Source: DATCMH01 sp036563505 (GTDB lineage: Bacteria; Pseudomonadota; Alphaproteobacteria; Rhizobiales; Beijerinckiaceae). From it: a stretch of 64,000 nucleotides of DNA. Below, one piece after another: positions 9,601-16,766 of this stretch. A program made the translations under genes and the position numbers. Under the pieces are notes generated by a model. The model ran no database searches. It was not told where the DNA came from and saw only the letters and a program-made list of their open reading frames with translations. Numbering within the stretch: position 1 is the first letter of the stretch; each line of letters begins with the position of its first letter. Location: contig DATCMH010000007.1 in the NCBI GenBank assembly GCA_036563505.1, positions 1-64,000 on the forward strand, written 5' to 3'.

Positions 9601-10326
9601 GCCGTCGCCGCGAAGCCTGGAGAAATTGGAGCCGGTGCCGGAGCCGTACTTGAACAGGCGCGCCTCGCGGACCCAGAGGTCCATGATGCCGCCCTCGTTT
9701 ACGAGGTCGTCCTGCACGCCCTGGATGAAGCAGGCATGCGGCTGCGGATGCTCGTAGGCCGACTTCGACTTCGTGAGCTTGCCCGTCTTGTGGTCGACGT
9801 AGAAGTGACCCTGGCTCGGGCCGTCGATGCCGTAGGCCCAATGCAGGCCGGTGTTGAACCATTGCGGCGAGTTGGGCGCCACCATCTGGTTGGCGAGCAT
9901 GAAGCGCAGCTCGTCGTAGAAAGCCTGCGCGTCCTCCTCCGAGGAGAAGTAGCCACCCTTCCAGCCCCAGTAGGCCCAGCAGCCGGCGAGCCGGTCGAAG
10001 ACTTGCTGGGAGCGGATCTCGGAGCCGGTGCGCTCCTCCTCGGGCAGGCCCTTGAGGGCCGCCTCGTCCGGCACCGAGCGCCAGAGGAAAGAGGGAACGT
10101 CGTTCTCCTCGACCTTTTTCAGGCGCGTCGGCACGCCCGCCTTGCGGAAATACTTTTGCGCCAGCACGTCGCAGGCCACCTGGCTCCACGATTCGGGCAC
10201 CTCGATGCCCTCGAGCCGAAAGACAACGGAGCCGTCCGGATTGCGGATCTCGCTCGTGGCCTGTCGGAAGGCCATCGCCGCGTAGGGGGACTGGCCTTGG
10301 GTGGTGTAGCGCCGCTCGATCCGCAT
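6613..10326 (-). CDS. nrdJ: Vitamin B12-dependent (class II) ribonucleotide reductase
   Basis: A 1,237-residue adenosylcobalamin-dependent reductase that makes deoxyribonucleotides with or without oxygen. The N-terminal region leads into the ten-stranded barrel; the substrate-site cysteines are in QPHACFIQ and in ASNPCSEYMFLDD, where C and E of NPCSE are the radical-site residues. PTGTIGLVMDCDTTGIEPDF is the conserved phosphate-binding part. After the barrel come a TSCPD domain (AVVGGHKVYLRTGEYDDGRLG) and a Cys-rich tail with CPECAN, CLKCDTC and a final STTGCS, which reduces the active-site disulfide and may bind zinc. Start at 10326 (MRIERRYTTQG) is preceded by GGAGA at a good distance; an ATG 12 bases upstream is less likely. 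No other reductase genes are adjacent. Confidence 0.97.
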   Translation of the reverse strand: MRIERRYTTQGQSPYAAMAFRQATSEIRNPDGSVVFRLEGIEVPESWSQVACDVLAQKYFRKAGVPTRLKKVEENDVPSFLWRSVPDEAALKGLPEEERTGSEIRSQQVFDRLAGCWAYWGWKGGYFSSEEDAQAFYDELRFMLANQMVAPNSPQWFNTGLHWAYGIDGPSQGHFYVDHKTGKLTKSKSAYEHPQPHACFIQGVQDDLVNEGGIMDLWVREARLFKYGSGTGSNFSRLRGDGEKLAGGGRSSGLMSFLKIGDRAAGAIKSGGTTRRAAKMVVVDADHPDIEAYIDWKVTEEQKVAALVTGSKLANKHMKAIMKACTQCEAEGEACFDPERNPALKREIKAARAVMIPDAYIKRVIQFARQGYTQIDFPIYDTDWDSEAYLTVAGQNSNNSVSLTDDFLRAVEADGDWNLTYRTTGKVKKTLKARELWEKIGYAAWASADPGLHFNTTMNDWHTCPAGGRIRASNPCSEYMFLDDTACNLASANLLAFYDRDNKRFDVASYEHACRLWTVVLEISVLMAQFPSKEIAELSYRYRTLGLGYANIGGLLMTMGLPYDSTEGRALCGALTAIMTGVSYATSAEMAGELGPFPGFAENANSMLRVIRNHRRAAHGQAEGYEGLSNNPVPLDHASCPEAVLIARAKLAWDRALELGEKHGYRNAQVTVIAPTGTIGLVMDCDTTGIEPDFALVKFKKLAGGGYFKIINQAVPDALRSLGYRESEIAEIEAYAVGHGSLAQAPAINPASLRAKGFTDEKIESVTKGLKSAFDIKFVFNKWTLGEDFLTGTLKVPAEKLNDPSFELLAHLGFSKGDIEAANIHVCGAMTLEGAPHLKKEHYPVFDCANPCGRIGKRYLSVESHIHMMAAAQPFISGAISKTINMPNDATVEDCKSAYQLSWRLALKANALYRDGSKLSQPLNSALIADEEDDAEEAVEALVAQPAAARTAQVAERIVEKIVERVVHVHDREKMPDRRKGYTQKAVVGGHKVYLRTGEYDDGRLGEIFIDMHKEGAAFRAMMNNFAIAISLGLQYGVPLEEYVEAFTFTRFEPAGFVAGNERIKNATSILDYVFRELAVSYLNRNDLAHVDPSEAGPTTIGRGEAQSKAPVTAAPASQVVSKGFVRGNSDRLMLIPGGQASGAPAPAAARAEAREGFPVRGATALKEEPAVDEAAIAKLGFAAPEAAPQPTVAARRAEAKMKGYVGEACPECANFTLVRNGTCLKCDTCGSTTGCS

Positions 10327-10602
10327 CGTTGTCTCCATCAGCCGGCCGGCTTGAACGCCGGTCGCGGCCGAGCTCGTGAGCCCCGTTACGCGCTGATTCT
10401 CGAACGGGCGCGCGTCCCCGTCGGCCGGGCCGTCAGGCCCGATCGTATGTCCGCTTCGGTTTTGGGCGAGTGAAGCGGTCGGGGACGCTGCTGCGCCCCG
10501 CCGCCGTCATCTGAATCGACGCTAGGCCGACTCCGGGGAGGCCGTCAATGACCCGCTCAAGCTTGACGTAACGTCTAGTCATTGCGTCGTGTCCGGTATG
10601 CC

Positions 10603-10618
10603 ACACAATATATAGTGG
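10603..10618. promoter_or_regulatory. NrdR box upstream of nrdJ
   Basis: ACACAATATATAGTGG, an almost perfect copy of the 16-bp palindrome bound by the ATP/dATP-sensing repressor NrdR (consensus aCACwAtATaTwGtgt); only one outer base deviates. It is a striking AT-rich spot in GC-rich DNA, 277 bases upstream of the nrdJ ATG. NrdR boxes are usually paired 15-16 bp apart; I see no convincing second copy. I found no cobalamin riboswitch in the 300 bases between box and gene. Confidence 0.8.
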
Positions 10619-10803
10619 TTCATGGCGGTTACGGGACTCTGAACGCGGCGCAAGCCGAGCGGTTTCATCCTGACCCGAAGCCGGCTGTGGACAACCGTCC
10701 CCGTCATCCACATGGGCGGGACACGGCCGGCCTGAAGGCGGAACTTTTGCCGGGGGTGGAATATGGGTACCGACGGTCCACCGACACTAACTCCAACCCT
10801 GTT
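10619..10803. other. Intergenic DNA between NrdR box and repeat
   Basis: The gap between nrdJ and the NDUFA12 gene (10327-11147) has no gene. This part contains TGTGGACAA (10686-10694), one mismatch from a DnaA box, and nothing else I can name. The part nearest nrdJ (10327-10602) is an unremarkable GC-rich leader. Confidence 0.4.
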
Positions 10804-11002
10804 CCCTCTCCCCTTGAGGGAGAGGGTGGCCCCGCGTCAGCGGGGTCGGGAGAGGGGTGCGGCGCGAAGCGGCGCACGGCCGATAGGCCGATCAGGGTCT
10901 ATCAGCACTGAGCAACTTCTTCGCTTCGCGAAGCGCCTCTCGGCGCGACCCCTCATCCGCCCGGCTTGCGCCGGGCACCTTCTCCCGCAGAGGGGGAGAA
11001 GG
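10804..11002. repeat. Palindromic repeat family A, copy 2
   Basis: About 200 bases, in the orientation opposite to copies 1, 3 and 4. One end has TCCCTCTCCCC-TTGAGGGAGAGGG and GGCCCCGCG(TCA)GCGGGGTCGGGAGAGGGG. The middle has CGAAGCGGCGCACGGCCGAT...GGCCGATCAG. The other end has CTTCGCGAAGCGCC, CCCCTCATCCGCC, GGCTTGCGCCGGGC and ACCTTCTCCC...GGGGAGAAGG. It lies between divergent genes, upstream of both. Confidence 0.85.
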
Positions 11003-11147
11003 ATCGCGCGCCGCAGTGAAGCACCCATCCTGGACAGGGCGCATCCGCCTCGCCATAGTCCGCGCCGCTTCGGGCATCAGGGCTGGAGCGTCGGGCGAGG
11101 TTCCGCGTTGACCTCCGCGCCCGCGACGGCCCGGGACACGAGAGATC

Positions 11148-11567
11148 ATGACCTTCAAGGACTGGTTCCTGCAGACCTTCACCTGGTGGAGTAGCCAGAC
11201 CACCGGCACGCGCTTCGCGCTGTGGTGGAACAAGGGCGAGCTCGTCGGGGAAGACGAATTCGGCAACCGCTACTTCCGCTTCAAGAGCCACGTCATCGAC
11301 CCATCGGTCGGGGCGGAGCGGCGTTGGGTCGTCTACAACGGCGTTGCCGACGCTTCGAAGATCCCGCCCGGCTGGCGCGGCTGGATGACCCACACGACGG
11401 ACGTGCCGCCGACGGAAGAGACCTACGTCAAGCGTCCGTGGGAACAGCCGCATCTGGAGAACCAGACCGGGACGCCGAATGCTTACCGGCCCCGCGGCTC
11501 GTTGCAATCTGCCGGCCAGCGCCCCGCTGCCACGGGCGACTACATCGCCTGGACGCCGAACGAGTAA
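11148..11567 (+). CDS. NADH:ubiquinone oxidoreductase accessory subunit, NDUFA12 family
   Basis: A 139-residue member of the NDUFA12 (B17.2) family, an accessory subunit of respiratory complex I shared by alphaproteobacteria and mitochondria. It docks on the peripheral arm and helps stability and assembly; it does not carry cofactors. Family signs are TGTRFALWWNKGELVGEDEFGNRYF, RRWVVYNG, ASKIPPGWRGWMTH and the proline-rich end (KRPWEQPHLENQTGTPNAYRP). Length matches bacterial homologues. It stands apart from any nuo operon, as is common in this order. The convergent transglutaminase gene ends three bases beyond its stop. Confidence 0.92.
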   Translation: MTFKDWFLQTFTWWSSQTTGTRFALWWNKGELVGEDEFGNRYFRFKSHVIDPSVGAERRWVVYNGVADASKIPPGWRGWMTHTTDVPPTEETYVKRPWEQPHLENQTGTPNAYRPRGSLQSAGQRPAATGDYIAWTPNE

Positions 11568-11570
11568 GGA

Positions 11571-12473
11571 TCAGGCCGCAGCCGCCGGCGCGCTCGCTCC
11601 GCGCGCGGTCACGGCGACCTCGACCTCCATGCCGAGGTAATCCTCGGCGTCGCCGACGTAGCTGCCGGAGACAGGCAGCGCCTGGCTCGGCTCCCGGGTC
11701 ACGGCAATGCGGATGAGCGATTCCGAGCCGATGAGGCCGTTCGTCGGGTCGTACTCCACCCAGCCCGCGCCCGGCAGGTAGACCTCGGCCCAAGCATGGG
11801 TTGCGCCTGCGCCTAGTGTCGCGTCGGCGCTGCCGCCGTCGAGCTTCGGGTCGTAGAGATAGCCCGACACGAAACGCGCCCCGAAGCCGAGGCTGCGGGC
11901 CGCCTCGATGAAGAGGTAGGCGTAGTCGCGGCAGGTGCCGCTCATCCGGTCAAGCGTCTCGGCGGGGGTCTGCGTGCCTTCCTCCTCCCGGGCGCGATAG
12001 GCGAAGTCGCGACGGAAGGCGAGGTTCAGGTCCGCGAGGAGCGCCAGGGTATCGGTCGAGCGGCTCAGGACGAAGCTCTTGGCCCATTCCTCGACGCGGC
12101 CGCCCGGGTCGGGCGAGTGCCGCTCCAGGGTCCGGCCGAGATCGGTCCGGTCCTCGCTCGTGTAGACGAAGGGGTATTGCGCTGCGTCCGGGTCGAGGTC
12201 GAGGAGGGGAGCGGGCAGGCCGTAGCGCTCGATATGCAGGACGCTCTGAACGAGGAGCTCCACACCGGGCTCGGCGAAGGTCGCCACGGCCACGGAGTTT
12301 CCGAACACGTCGTGGAGCCAGCGCGTCGTGGCGGGCGGCGACAGCGTGAGTTCCGTGCGCACGAGACGCAGGTCGTGGCTGTCGCGCGGACGCAGCATAA
12401 GACGGTGCGGTCCGAAGCTGACCGGCTTCGCGTACCGATAGCGCGTCGTGTGGCGGACGGTTAGGGCTTTCAT
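11571..12473 (-). CDS. Transglutaminase-like cysteine protease family protein
   Basis: A 300-residue protein with an N-terminal beta-rich transglutaminase-associated domain (starts MKALTVRHTTRYRYAKPV, SFGPHRLMLRPRDSHD) and a transglutaminase-like core at about 165-255. The catalytic triad is visible: Cys in RMSGTCRDYAYLFIEAARSLG, His in GATHAWAEVYLPGAGW and Asp in VEYDPTNG. There is no signal peptide, so it is probably cytoplasmic. Family members act as peptidases or amidases; the substrate is unknown. Start at 12473 is the first residue of the conserved domain. Its 5' side faces the divergent DUF2155 gene 191 bases away. Confidence 0.9.
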   Translation of the reverse strand: MKALTVRHTTRYRYAKPVSFGPHRLMLRPRDSHDLRLVRTELTLSPPATTRWLHDVFGNSVAVATFAEPGVELLVQSVLHIERYGLPAPLLDLDPDAAQYPFVYTSEDRTDLGRTLERHSPDPGGRVEEWAKSFVLSRSTDTLALLADLNLAFRRDFAYRAREEEGTQTPAETLDRMSGTCRDYAYLFIEAARSLGFGARFVSGYLYDPKLDGGSADATLGAGATHAWAEVYLPGAGWVEYDPTNGLIGSESLIRIAVTREPSQALPVSGSYVGDAEDYLGMEVEVAVTARGASAPAAAA

Positions 12474-12664
12474 CGGAGGCTCACGCGGGGGCACCAGGCG
12501 CGAATGCCGGAAAGGCGCCCGAGGGCGAACGCCCTTTTTCCAACATGGTTCACATGATAACGCCACGGGACGGGTCGGGGGAGCGCCGCGTTCAACGTCG
12601 CGCGGGGCTACCGGTCCGGGCGCGACAGCGCGGGACCTCCGGCGAACCTTCAGGCGAACTCGCG

Positions 12665-13315
12665 ATGACGCTTCGATCGACCACGGCCGGCTTCAGTGCT
12701 GCCCTCCTCGCGGCGGCGCTCTCGGCTCATCCCGCGCTCGCCGACAAGATCAAGAACCCCACGGCCGTCTTCTCCGGCCTCGACAAGATCACCGGGCGCA
12801 TCGTCTCCTTCGAGGTGGCCGTGGACGAGACGGTGCAGTTCGGCGCGCTCCAGCTCACGCCGCGGGTCTGCTTCACGCGCCCGCCGACGGAGAGCCCGAA
12901 CACCACGGCCTTCCTCGAGGTGGACGAGGTCACCCTCGACAACAAGTATCGACGCATCTTCACGGGCTGGAGCTTCGCCGCGAGCCCCGGCCTGCACGGC
13001 ATCGAGCACGCCGTCTACGACGTGTGGCTCACCGACTGCAAAGGCGGCAACCAGATCATCGCCGAGCCGAAATCGGGAGACGAGGAGCCCGCGCAGCCTC
13101 AAACCCGCCAAGCCGAGCGTCAGCGCCGTCAACAGCAGCAGCCCCTGCCGCCCGCGGCCGAGGCGGCGGCGCGGACCCGGCCGGGCGAGCGCATCGACGT
13201 CGCGCCCGAGCGCGGCGTGCCGGTCCAGCCGCGACAGGCCCCGAGCCGCCGTTTCTTCCCGACGAACAACGGACCGGTGCAGCTTGGGCCGGATCCGATG
13301 GGCAGCAATCGCTGA
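12665..13315 (+). CDS. DUF2155 domain-containing exported protein
   Basis: A 216-residue protein with a Sec signal peptide (MTLRSTTAGFSAALLAAALSAHPALA) and a DUF2155 domain at about 27-130: KIKNPTAVFSGLDKITGRI, then FGALQLTPRVCFTRPP and FTGWSFAASPGL, with a second cysteine in VWLTDCKGGN that could form a disulfide with the first. The C-terminal third is a low-complexity Gln/Arg/Pro tail, likely disordered. Members occur across alphaproteobacteria near complex I accessory and aat/acc genes, as here; the role is unknown, presumably in the periplasm. Start chosen for the signal peptide. Confidence 0.88.
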   Translation: MTLRSTTAGFSAALLAAALSAHPALADKIKNPTAVFSGLDKITGRIVSFEVAVDETVQFGALQLTPRVCFTRPPTESPNTTAFLEVDEVTLDNKYRRIFTGWSFAASPGLHGIEHAVYDVWLTDCKGGNQIIAEPKSGDEEPAQPQTRQAERQRRQQQQPLPPAAEAAARTRPGERIDVAPERGVPVQPRQAPSRRFFPTNNGPVQLGPDPMGSNR

Positions 13316-13394
13316 CGGGCTTCGTCGCGTTCGGGTGAGTTTCGCTTCGCGACAGTGATGGGGTGCTGAGCGGAGGCCCGGGTAGCGCGGAGAG

Positions 13395-13697
13395 CACCCC
13401 CTCACCCTTGCTCCGCCTTCGGCTGCGCTCATCGCGTCGGCCGGTCCGCCGACGCGACCCTCTCCCCTGCCGGGAGAGGAGGAGCGCGCACCGCCGTGCC
13501 AGCCTAGCGAGAACATGTCCGAAACTCGGGCGCCCAACCCGTCTCTCTTCTGGGGAGAGGGCTTCGCCTGCGCACCGGCAGGCGAAGCAAGCGAGCACCG
13601 CGAGCGGGGGTGAGGGGAAGCCGGGCACCAGGCCCAAGCGCTTCCGCACACTCCCATGTCGTTCGCGGGCTCGACCCGCGAACCTCGGTTCGGATGC
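13395..13697. repeat. Palindromic repeat family B, copy 2
   Basis: Same modules as 5346-5633 in the opposite orientation: CGTCGGCCGGTCCGCCGACG with GACCCTCTCCCC, CTCTTCTGGGGAGAGGGCTTCGCCTGCGC-ACCGGCAGGCGAAG, GCGGGGGTGAGGGG, and GTTCGCGGGCTCGACCCGCGAAC at the right end. It fills most of the gene-free gap 13316-13826; the remaining 129 bases before the RTX gene contain no clear site apart from its ribosome binding site (AGGAAGAGG). Confidence 0.8.
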
Positions 13698-13826
13698 CCC
13701 AACCCCCGCGTCGACCGAAGTATAACCGAAACACACCCATGTGCCGCCAAGCACATCCGTCCACACACCTTCTCGTCATAAGCCTCTTCCAGCTTCTCGG
13801 GGAAGCATCAGGAAGAGGATAGACCG

Positions 13827-14552
13827 ATGTACATGATCAACACGCTCTCGAACCGCATGCGCTCGACGCAGGACACCGGCGTGAGCTTCTTCGACACGAT
13901 CGAGATCGGGTCGCTGCCGCAAGTCGATCCGCTCGCCCGCTACGGCACGGCCGGCGCCGATGTGATGGTCGCTGCATCGGGCGGCACCTTCTCCGAACCC
14001 AGCCGCACCTATGCCGGCGGCGGCGACGACGTGGTGCTTGGAACGGGCGGCGTGGACCACATCTGGGGCGGCACCGGCGACGACGAAATCTACGGCGGCG
14101 GCGGCGACGACAAACTCTACGGCGGGACGGGTGACGACGTCATCAACGGCGGCGCCGGCTTCGACTGGATCGAGGGCGGCGACGGCCATGACGTGCTCAG
14201 CTCCGGCTCGGGTTTCGTTCACCTCGACGGTGGTGCCGGCAACGACATCCTGCACGGTTCGACCGACGACATCTCCGGTCTGTTCGGCGGCGACGGGCAC
14301 GACACCTTTTACCTGAAGGCGACCGATCCGGCCGAGGGTATGAGCTTCGTCACCGGCGGTGCCGGGTGGGACGTGCTCGTGCTCGACCACGTGATGGCCG
14401 GGTCCGAGGTCGAAATTTCCAAGAGCTACGGCCAGTCGTACAAGCTCTGGTGGGAGGACAGCCAGGGCCGCCAGCACGTCGACATCATTGACCACATCGA
14501 GCAGTTCAAGGTGGGCGGCGTCTACTACACCTTCGAGCAGTTGTTCGGCTGA
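13827..14552 (+). CDS. RTX-type calcium-binding repeat protein
   Basis: A 241-residue protein with four to six glycine/aspartate nonapeptide repeats of the hemolysin type between about 68 and 140 (GGGDDVVLG, GGTGDDEIYG, GGGGDDKLYG, GGTGDDVING, GGAGFDWIEG, GGDGHDVL). These fold as a Ca2+-binding parallel beta roll. No signal peptide is present and the end (IEQFKVGGVYYTFEQLFG) resembles the uncleaved C-terminal signals of type I secretion substrates. The N-terminal 60 residues match nothing I know. No type I transporter genes are nearby, so export would depend on genes elsewhere. Start supported by AGGAAGAGG upstream. Confidence 0.85.
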   Translation: MYMINTLSNRMRSTQDTGVSFFDTIEIGSLPQVDPLARYGTAGADVMVAASGGTFSEPSRTYAGGGDDVVLGTGGVDHIWGGTGDDEIYGGGGDDKLYGGTGDDVINGGAGFDWIEGGDGHDVLSSGSGFVHLDGGAGNDILHGSTDDISGLFGGDGHDTFYLKATDPAEGMSFVTGGAGWDVLVLDHVMAGSEVEISKSYGQSYKLWWEDSQGRQHVDIIDHIEQFKVGGVYYTFEQLFG

Positions 14553-14572
14553 TCGGGGCTGCTTCGGCCGGT

Positions 14573-14693
14573 GCCGTCATTCCGGGGCTCGGCAACGCCG
14601 AGAACCCGGAACCCACGACCGGGTGGGCGGCTGCGAGCAGAGTCCGGCCAAGTCATGGATTCCGGGTTCAACTTCGCGGCCCCGGAATGACGG
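14573..14693. repeat. Palindromic repeat family C, copy 1
   Basis: Ends are inverted: GCCGTCATTCCGGGGC at the left and CGGCCCCGGAATGACGG at the right; inner parts CCCGGAACCCACGACC and GGATTCCGGGTT also pair. The whole can fold into a long interrupted hairpin. It separates the 3' ends of the convergent RTX and aat genes. Confidence 0.85.
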
Positions 14694-14709
14694 TGAGCGG
14701 GTACCGCGC

Positions 14710-15384
14710 CTAGACCTCGACCCCAATCTCCAGCACCGCCAGTGCCTCGGCCCCGGTGACGACCTTGTCCCGGGGCCAGGCCTGCCACTCGGCGTCGGCC
14801 GCGACCGCGTCGCGCAGCATGCGCCGATAGACGCGGCGGGGCACCTCCACCGCGCCGAAGCGGGCGAGGTGCTCCGTGACGAACTGGGTGTCGAGGAGCG
14901 TGAAGCCGCCGCGGATCAGGCGGGCGATGAGGTGAACGAGCGCCACCTTCGAGGCGTCCCGCGCCCGGTGGAACATGCTCTCGCCGAAGAAGGCGGCGCC
15001 GAGGCGCACGCCGTAGAGGCCGCCCACCAGCCGGTCGCCGTCGTAGACTTCCACCGTGTGACAATGGCCGAGATCGTAGAGCTCGCCATAGAGCCGCCGG
15101 ATGCGGGCCGAGATCCAGGTGCGATCCCGTCCGTCGCCGGGCTCGGCGCAGCCGTCCACCACCGCGTCGAAATCCCGGTCGACGACCACCTGATAGGTCG
15201 TGGTCCGCACCGTGCGGGCGAGGCGCCGGGAAACGTGGAAACCTTCGAGGGGAAGAATGCCCCGCTCACGCGGCTCGACCCAGAACAGGCCCGGATCGTC
15301 GGCGTCCTCCGCCATGGGGAAGATCCCCGCGGCGTAGGCCTTGAGCAGGATCTCAGGCGTGATCTCGACGAAGCCGCCGTGCAT
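14710..15384 (-). CDS. aat: Leucyl/phenylalanyl-tRNA--protein transferase
   Basis: A 224-residue N-end-rule enzyme: it transfers Leu or Phe from its tRNA to proteins with N-terminal Arg or Lys, marking them for ClpAP degradation in the cytoplasm. Conserved blocks are LLKAYAAGIFPMAE at the N-terminus, FWVEPRERGILPLEGFHVSRRLART, TWISARIRRLYGELYDLGHCHTVEVYDG, LVGGLYGVRLGAAFFGESMFH and DTQFVTEHLARFGA. The start at 15384 is the ATG that gives normal length; the longer frame runs into accC. It is the last gene of the aroQ-accB-accC-aat run, 22 bases after accC. The 3' neighbour is a family C repeat. Confidence 0.96.
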   Translation of the reverse strand: MHGGFVEITPEILLKAYAAGIFPMAEDADDPGLFWVEPRERGILPLEGFHVSRRLARTVRTTTYQVVVDRDFDAVVDGCAEPGDGRDRTWISARIRRLYGELYDLGHCHTVEVYDGDRLVGGLYGVRLGAAFFGESMFHRARDASKVALVHLIARLIRGGFTLLDTQFVTEHLARFGAVEVPRRVYRRMLRDAVAADAEWQAWPRDKVVTGAEALAVLEIGVEV

Positions 15385-15406
15385 GACGCTTAACCTAACG
15401 GCAGCG

Positions 15407-16762
15407 TCACGCCTCCTCAATCCCGCCCGTCGCGAGAAAGCGCTCGAGCCAGTGGATGTCGTAGGCTCCGTTCTGGATGTCCTGGTTGCGAACCAACGTC
15501 CGGAACAGGGGGAGGGTGGTCTCGACGCCGTCGACCACGAACTCGTCGAGCGCCCGGCGCAGGCGCATGAGGCATTCGTTGCGGGTGCGCCCGTGCACCA
15601 CGAGCTTGCCGACCAGCGAATCGTAGTGCGGCGGGATGCGGTAGCCCTGGTACGCCGCCGAATCGACGCGAACCCCCAATCCGCCCGGCGGGTGGAAATA
15701 GGTGATGAGGCCTGGCGAGGGGCGGAAGGTCGAGGGGTGCTCGGCGTTGACCCGGCACTCGATGGCATGGCCCTCGAGGCGCACGTCTTCCTGCCGCACC
15801 GATAGGGCAGCGCCTGCCGCGACGCGAATCTGCTCGTTCACGAGGTCGATCCCGGTGATCATCTCCGTGACGGGATGCTCGACCTGGATGCGGGTGTTCA
15901 TCTCGATGAAATAGAACTCGCCGTTCTCGTAGAGGAATTCGATCGTGCCCGCGCCGGCATAGCCGAGCTGCCGCATGGCATTGGCCACCACCTCGCCGAT
16001 GCGCGCGCGCATCTCGGCATTCAGCGCAGGAGACGGCCCTTCCTCCCAGACCTTCTGGTGACGCCGCTGGAGCGAGCAGTCGCGCTCGCCGAGGTGGATG
16101 GCGCCGCCGCGGCCGTCGCCGAGCACCTGGATCTCGATGTGGCGCGGCTTCTCGAGGTATTTCTCGATGTAGACGGCATCGTCGCCGAAGGCCGCCTTGG
16201 CCTCTGTCTTCGCCGTGGCAAGCGCGTGGGCGAGGTCGTCTTCGGTTCGCGCCACTTTCATGCCGCGTCCGCCGCCGCCGGCCGCGGCCTTGATCAGCAC
16301 GGGATAGCCGATCTCGGCGGCGACGCGTTTTGCCTCCGTCTCGTCGGAGACACCGCCCTCCGAGCCCGGCACGCAGGGGATGCCGAGCCGCAGCGCCGTG
16401 CGCTTCGCTTCGATCTTGTCGCCCATGATCCGGATGTGCTCGGCGCTGGGGCCGATGAACGCGATGTTGTGGTGCTCCAGCACCTCGGCGAAGCGCGCGT
16501 TCTCGGAAAGGAAGCCGTAGCCGGGATGCACCGCGTCGGCGCCGGTGATCTCGCAGGCCGCGATGATGGCGGGCAGGTTGAGGTAGCTGTCGCGGGCCGC
16601 GGGCGGGCCGATGCAGACGCTCTCGTCCGCGAGCCTCACATGCATGGCGTCGGCGTCGGCCGTGGAATGCACCGCGACGGTGGCGATGCCGAGCTCCTTC
16701 GCCGCGCGCAGGATCCGCAGGGCGATCTCGCCCCGGTTGGCGATCAGGATCTTGTCGAACAT
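15407..16762 (-). CDS. accC: Acetyl-CoA carboxylase, biotin carboxylase subunit
   Basis: A 451-residue ATP-grasp enzyme, the normal length for AccC. It carboxylates the biotin on AccB using bicarbonate and ATP, the first half-reaction of malonyl-CoA synthesis. The N-terminal domain starts MFDKILIANRGEIALRILRA; the ATP-grasp part holds the glycine-rich loop KAAAGGGGRGMK, GERDCSLQRRHQK and EFIEMNTR-like FYFIEMNTRIQVEHPVTEM with the catalytic Glu and Arg; the C-terminal domain has GHAIECRVNAE. It begins four bases after accB, so the two are co-translated. The transferase subunits AccA and AccD are not in the window. Confidence 0.98.
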   Translation of the reverse strand: MFDKILIANRGEIALRILRAAKELGIATVAVHSTADADAMHVRLADESVCIGPPAARDSYLNLPAIIAACEITGADAVHPGYGFLSENARFAEVLEHHNIAFIGPSAEHIRIMGDKIEAKRTALRLGIPCVPGSEGGVSDETEAKRVAAEIGYPVLIKAAAGGGGRGMKVARTEDDLAHALATAKTEAKAAFGDDAVYIEKYLEKPRHIEIQVLGDGRGGAIHLGERDCSLQRRHQKVWEEGPSPALNAEMRARIGEVVANAMRQLGYAGAGTIEFLYENGEFYFIEMNTRIQVEHPVTEMITGIDLVNEQIRVAAGAALSVRQEDVRLEGHAIECRVNAEHPSTFRPSPGLITYFHPPGGLGVRVDSAAYQGYRIPPHYDSLVGKLVVHGRTRNECLMRLRRALDEFVVDGVETTLPLFRTLVRNQDIQNGAYDIHWLERFLATGGIEEA

Positions 16763-16766
16763 CAGG

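Noticed and set aside
6907..10473. A 1,188-codon open frame antisense to nrdJ
   Set aside because: It mirrors nrdJ codon structure in GC-rich DNA, its product has no recognisable domain, and nrdJ is certain. The same applies to long antisense frames over rne, accC, aat, sufD, the PBP1A and rhlE genes.
10327..10602. Cobalamin riboswitch before nrdJ
   Set aside because: I looked for the conserved B12 box and its flanking helices on the minus strand and did not find them.
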